Shown: piece after piece, positions 62,101 through 64,000 of the stretch
How positions within the stretch are numbered: position 1 is the stretch's first letter
How the letters are laid out: every line of letters starts with the position of its first letter
Source of the DNA: Pyropia yezoensis
Lineage: Eukaryota; Rhodophyta; Bangiophyceae; Bangiales; Bangiaceae
Assembly: GCA_009829735.1 (NCBI GenBank)
Contig: CM020618.1
Span: forward strand, 9,391,119 to 9,455,118
Length of the DNA: 64,000 bases
Reading direction: 5' to 3'
Position numbers and translations under genes: made by a program
Notes under the pieces: model-generated
Database searches by the model: none
What the model saw: the letters and a program-made list of their open reading frames with translations, nothing else
Told to the model about the DNA's origin: nothing

Positions 62101-63137
62101 TATTGGTCCAAGAGGCGTTCAACTTGAACCCTCAACCTGGAGGGAACACCCTCCATGTTCACATGGGGCCGAGGAGAGGTGGCCGACTTGGCTTGATGCT
62201 TCTCCTTTCCGGACTTCGGGTCGCTACTTGCGCCCGCGTTGAGGGTGACCGCTACTACCGGTCCCTCGTGTTGGTCGATATAGCCGAACTTGGCTCCCGA
62301 CTTCAAGTACTTGGGCGACGAGCTCAGGTTCATCACCTGGATCCTCCACGGGACTCCGGCTTTGCAGTCCATCGTGCCAAGGGCAACATGCACTTGGTGC
62401 TTGCGAGCAAGACGGGGGTAAGAGTGCACCAACCCGCTCCCCGTATAATCAGTTACAACATCAACGTGCGCCACCGAGTTGGGGGGCAACGTGACTTTTC
62501 GGGCTAAACGCAGGGTAGCAGTAAACCCTTCCCTCACAGAGCAAACAGGCTTCGACTGTGAGACTGTCACAGGAGCCACAGACTTTCCCTTACCAAGGAT
62601 GGGGATGGTTTCCCCATTCATCAGCTTGACCCAGTACTCAAGGCCACAAATCAAATGCACTTGTGTTACGACATAAGGGGTACCCAGAAGCAGGGGTACC
62701 GATATATTCTCAACTACACCATAGGTCACGTCGACCTCATGGGTCCTTAACCTAGTTGGTAGGGTCACGGCACCAACGATGGGAAGTACCCCACCATTGA
62801 TATCGATCAGATGGTCAGCTTTAGACCTCAAGCGTTGGAGCTTCACCTCCTTTGGTAAAAGCGACTTGCAAATCAAGGAGGCTCCTGACCCGGTATCAAG
62901 TACGATACGGGCACAACAGGCGCGGCCGGGGGCAAGTTGCACCCGTCCAGCCACCTGGAAGTTCTCACCCGTCAGCACCGCGATGACCCGACGTGGGTTT
63001 ACGTCCTTGGGGAGTCCTACCCGAGGTGGGCGGACCCCCTTAGGTCGCCGCAGCATCCGGCACGGTTGGGTTGTCCTCTTGGCCCACTTGGCCGAGGCTG
63101 CCGTTGTGAGCTTCGGACGGCCAGCTCCAACGGTCAT
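59154..63137 (-). CDS. pol: Ty3/gypsy Pol polyprotein of element B
   Basis: 1327 residues and open throughout, colinear with the pol of element A. It retains the protease DTGSGAS, YLDD, the HHCC finger, the DD35E triad and the chromodomain (FDKFIDHGWDEDTDRL). Differences from A are scattered substitutions such as LPFGLSNASATFQ for LPFGLCNAPATFQ. The start ATG again overlaps the gag stop as ATGA. Confidence 0.95.
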   Translation of the reverse strand: MTVGAGRPKLTTAASAKWAKRTTQPCRMLRRPKGVRPPRVGLPKDVNPRRVIAVLTGENFQVAGRVQLAPGRACCARIVLDTGSGASLICKSLLPKEVKLQRLRSKADHLIDINGGVLPIVGAVTLPTRLRTHEVDVTYGVVENISVPLLLGTPYVVTQVHLICGLEYWVKLMNGETIPILGKGKSVAPVTVSQSKPVCSVREGFTATLRLARKVTLPPNSVAHVDVVTDYTGSGLVHSYPRLARKHQVHVALGTMDCKAGVPWRIQVMNLSSSPKYLKSGAKFGYIDQHEGPVVAVTLNAGASSDPKSGKEKHQAKSATSPRPHVNMEGVPSRLRVQVERLLDQYHKLWDGQLGLMRATQHRIELKPGAPPIRQQPYRGGPRLRALVKGQVARMEALDVIEASNAEWARPVVIVPKVDGTPRFCIDYRKLNESTVKDSYPLPRMDDCLDSLGEANVFSTLDCNAGYWQIPIAPEDRHKTTFTCHCGTYQCKRLPFGLSNASATFQRAMDMILAGVRWQICLVYLDDIIVFSRSPKEHIGHLGQVFKLLADAGVSLKASKCHLFTQEVEYLEHVVRPGRLSVNEKNLRAIRKAQYPRTQTQMRSFLGMCHVYRRFTKGFAKVAKPLNELVSSTLPKNLPPPSRVEQESFETLRDLLLKPPILGIPRLGGHYILDVDASFDQLGCVLLQQQPDKEYLPVGYFSKGLNSAEKNYGVTKLEALAVVWAVTSLRHYLEGEKFLVRCDHRALQFIFKTDCTNTRLNRWRVRLAPFNFDIEYRPGRQHALADGLSRVPTEGLDTNPVDEDVSIVGVVTRSGQVLNPEAPGNKKDLPLSLDEVVKAQAEDPFCKSHRDTLDTVAETRFFLGDDGLLMRRGVFQGTEQLVVPASLKDSILEREHNAPTGGHLGSSKLYQTLRTGYYWQSMVVDIYSWVAACTSCAQNRLMERRPSTAMLLFPAKEHFAALAMDILGPLPVTEEGNQYLLVICDRFTKLTRAIPLAEITAMSVVSAFLDHWVAAYGIPDSTLSDNGPQFASVLFQGVLDMLGVRANYATPYHPQTNGQVERFNKTIVRQLRHFVSEHVKTWDQYISILTTAYNSQVHSPTGEVPLAFVTPRRVRSIAVRRPLSTREDGGSTPTPTESKAEFAARLENLIPKVRAEMDKAQKRHKRTFDKKVRNAKQVPEQGDWVLVHSHTPTGGKLVFQTKGPYQVLRTDGRRFTIESDDGVRKVNGQDVVKVAPPPAGDPAWARALEAWRLPSLPAAKQGPQEYVFDKFIDHGWDEDTDRLMLRVRWFGYKAKDDTWEYVEDLPAEKVRAYCARNQIDPSSPPSS

Positions 63138-64000
63138 TCGTTTCCCGCCGACTTGGCGTCCGAATCTGGTGGCGGGGGGGAAGACGACGAGTCCGAGGAC
63201 GACGTGTCCGCCTCCTCCGCCGAGGGTGTGGCGACCGCGACGACCGGTCGAGACCCACCCTCGCGGCGAGAACGTACTTCGTTCGTAGCCGACTTCTTAC
63301 TCGCGTTCCTAACAAGTTGTTGGATGCGTTTACTCAACTTGGGGCAATCATATGCCCAGTGTCCATCGGAGTTGCAGTTCCAACACCGATTGTCTGTTCC
63401 GGGAAAGGTCTTCCCGACTGGGGAAGACGAAGAGGTACCCTGGGAAGTTCCCACGGCAGCTACCACCCTCTCCTTGCGGATCCGGCGTGCCTCTCTCAAC
63501 TCTCTGGCCTGGCGCGCCTCCTCCCGTTCCTTGGCCAACTCGGCCTGACGCTCCTGGCGTTGTTCCTCTCGCAACTTGCGGTAGGCCTCACCTCTGCGGT
63601 AAGCGAACCTAGCCAACTCGGCCAGGGTCGCCCGGGCAGTGTTATGCTCCCGGGTCTCCATCCGGACTGACCAATGGAGTCCCTCCACAAACCGACTCTT
63701 CACCACAGCTTGTGGATGAAGAAACCCACAAAGATTGTTGAGCTTACGGACTCGCTCCGCAAAGGACAACTCGTCCTCTGCCTATTCCTGATGGGCTTGC
63801 GTAAACTCCTCGACTTGAGAAGCCAACGCCGATTCATCAACCATGGCCCTCAACAACCAGTTGACGAGCTCCAAATAGGACGTCACCTCACCAGCGCCTC
63901 CACTTGAGGAGCTGGGCATGACGGACATAAGTTCTGTCCGCAGGTCTCCCTTCGTAAACTCCTGTAGCATGTAAAAAGCCATGCCTTCACTTATGGCATT
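63134..64000 (-). pseudogene. gag: gag of element B, partial, one nonsense codon
   Basis: The C-terminal part of Gag lies within the window: the GMAFYMLQEFTKGD region, the charged helix, the CCHC knuckle (CWNCNSDGHWAYDC, about 63344-63385) and the acidic Ser tail, ending at TGA 63136-63134. A TAG at 63784-63782 interrupts it where element A has a Glu codon (GAG). The N-terminal part is outside the window. Confidence 0.85.

Larger units (their letters stand above)
56293..64000 (-). mobile_element. Ty3/gypsy chromovirus B, running off the right edge
   Basis: Same layout as element A: 3' LTR 56293-56760, polypurine tract 56761-56775, antisense ORF 57099-59042, pol 63137-59154, gag from 63134 outwards. 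The 5' LTR is beyond the window. The LTR's outer end reads CGTGGC instead of TGTGGC, so the terminal base or two have changed or been replaced at the junction with fragment C. B inserted into C after C had entered the genome. Confidence 0.92.

Noticed and set aside
1..64000. CRISPR array, bacterial operon or prophage
   Set aside because: No regularly spaced identical repeats with unique spacers, no Shine-Dalgarno-led gene strings; introns and retroelements show a eukaryotic nuclear context.

Overview
This is nuclear DNA of a photosynthetic eukaryote. The genes carry short spliceosomal introns, there is an RNA polymerase subunit (RPB10) gene, and several products look plastid-targeted (EF4/LepA, a DUF1995 protein, a Rieske protein). 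The DNA is very GC-rich, with poly-C/poly-G runs and Ala/Gly-rich coding stretches. Together with a starch-binding-type protein, a VTC1-like protein and a DOMON-Hint protein, this fits a GC-rich alga best, perhaps a bangiophyte red alga of the Porphyra/Pyropia type. That assignment is inference; no species marker was seen.

The left part (1-31 kb) is a host gene island. It holds a QueC-like 7-cyano-7-deazaguanine synthase (213-1162, +, one break in a G run), a bZIP factor (5286-6395, +), a DUF1995 plastid protein (7064-8185, +), RPB10 (8528-9084, -, two exons), an amino-acid/auxin permease-family transporter (10541-12867, +, three exons), a tandem CBM25/53-like protein (13002-13760, -), a VTC1-like DUF202 membrane protein (14521-15526, -, three exons), a DUF3228 protein (15906-16781, -) that is divergent from a kynurenine-3-monooxygenase-like FAD enzyme (17092-18753, +), a plastid Rieske protein (19304-20118, +), plastid EF4/LepA (20509-23499, -, five exons) and a DOMON-Hint secreted protein (24616-26019, -). 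A fragment of a K+-dependent Na+/Ca2+ exchanger (27171-27389) runs into about 2 kb of GC-rich simple repeats. A 511-bp hAT-like MITE with an 8-bp target duplication sits at 23870-24380.

The right part (32-64 kb) is dominated by mobile DNA. Two related chromodomain-bearing Ty3/gypsy elements (chromoviruses) lie in minus orientation: A (32157-41532, with both LTRs) and B (56293 to beyond the right edge). Each has gag, then a 1327-aa pol, then an intact 647-aa ORF on the opposite strand between pol and the 3' LTR. B is inserted into an older, oppositely oriented pol fragment C (55105-56292). A cuts a Tc1/mariner transposase gene at 41532. Further right are a decayed pogo/jerky-type transposase (43639-46546), a synaptotagmin-like SMP/C2 protein (47787-49498, +, two exons), an extremely Ala/Gly-rich PPR-like protein (49778-53654, -, broken in a C run) and a second hAT-like MITE (53818-54459).

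The host genes show no operon logic; neighbours are unrelated and are arranged tail-to-tail or head-to-head. Introns are 186-365 nt, and most donors read GTACGY or GTGCGT rather than GTAAGT. I would look first at the conserved antisense ORF of the retroelements, the short palindrome repeated through them, the nuclear QueC, and the three palindromic boxes at exact 30-bp spacing near 30.7 kb.
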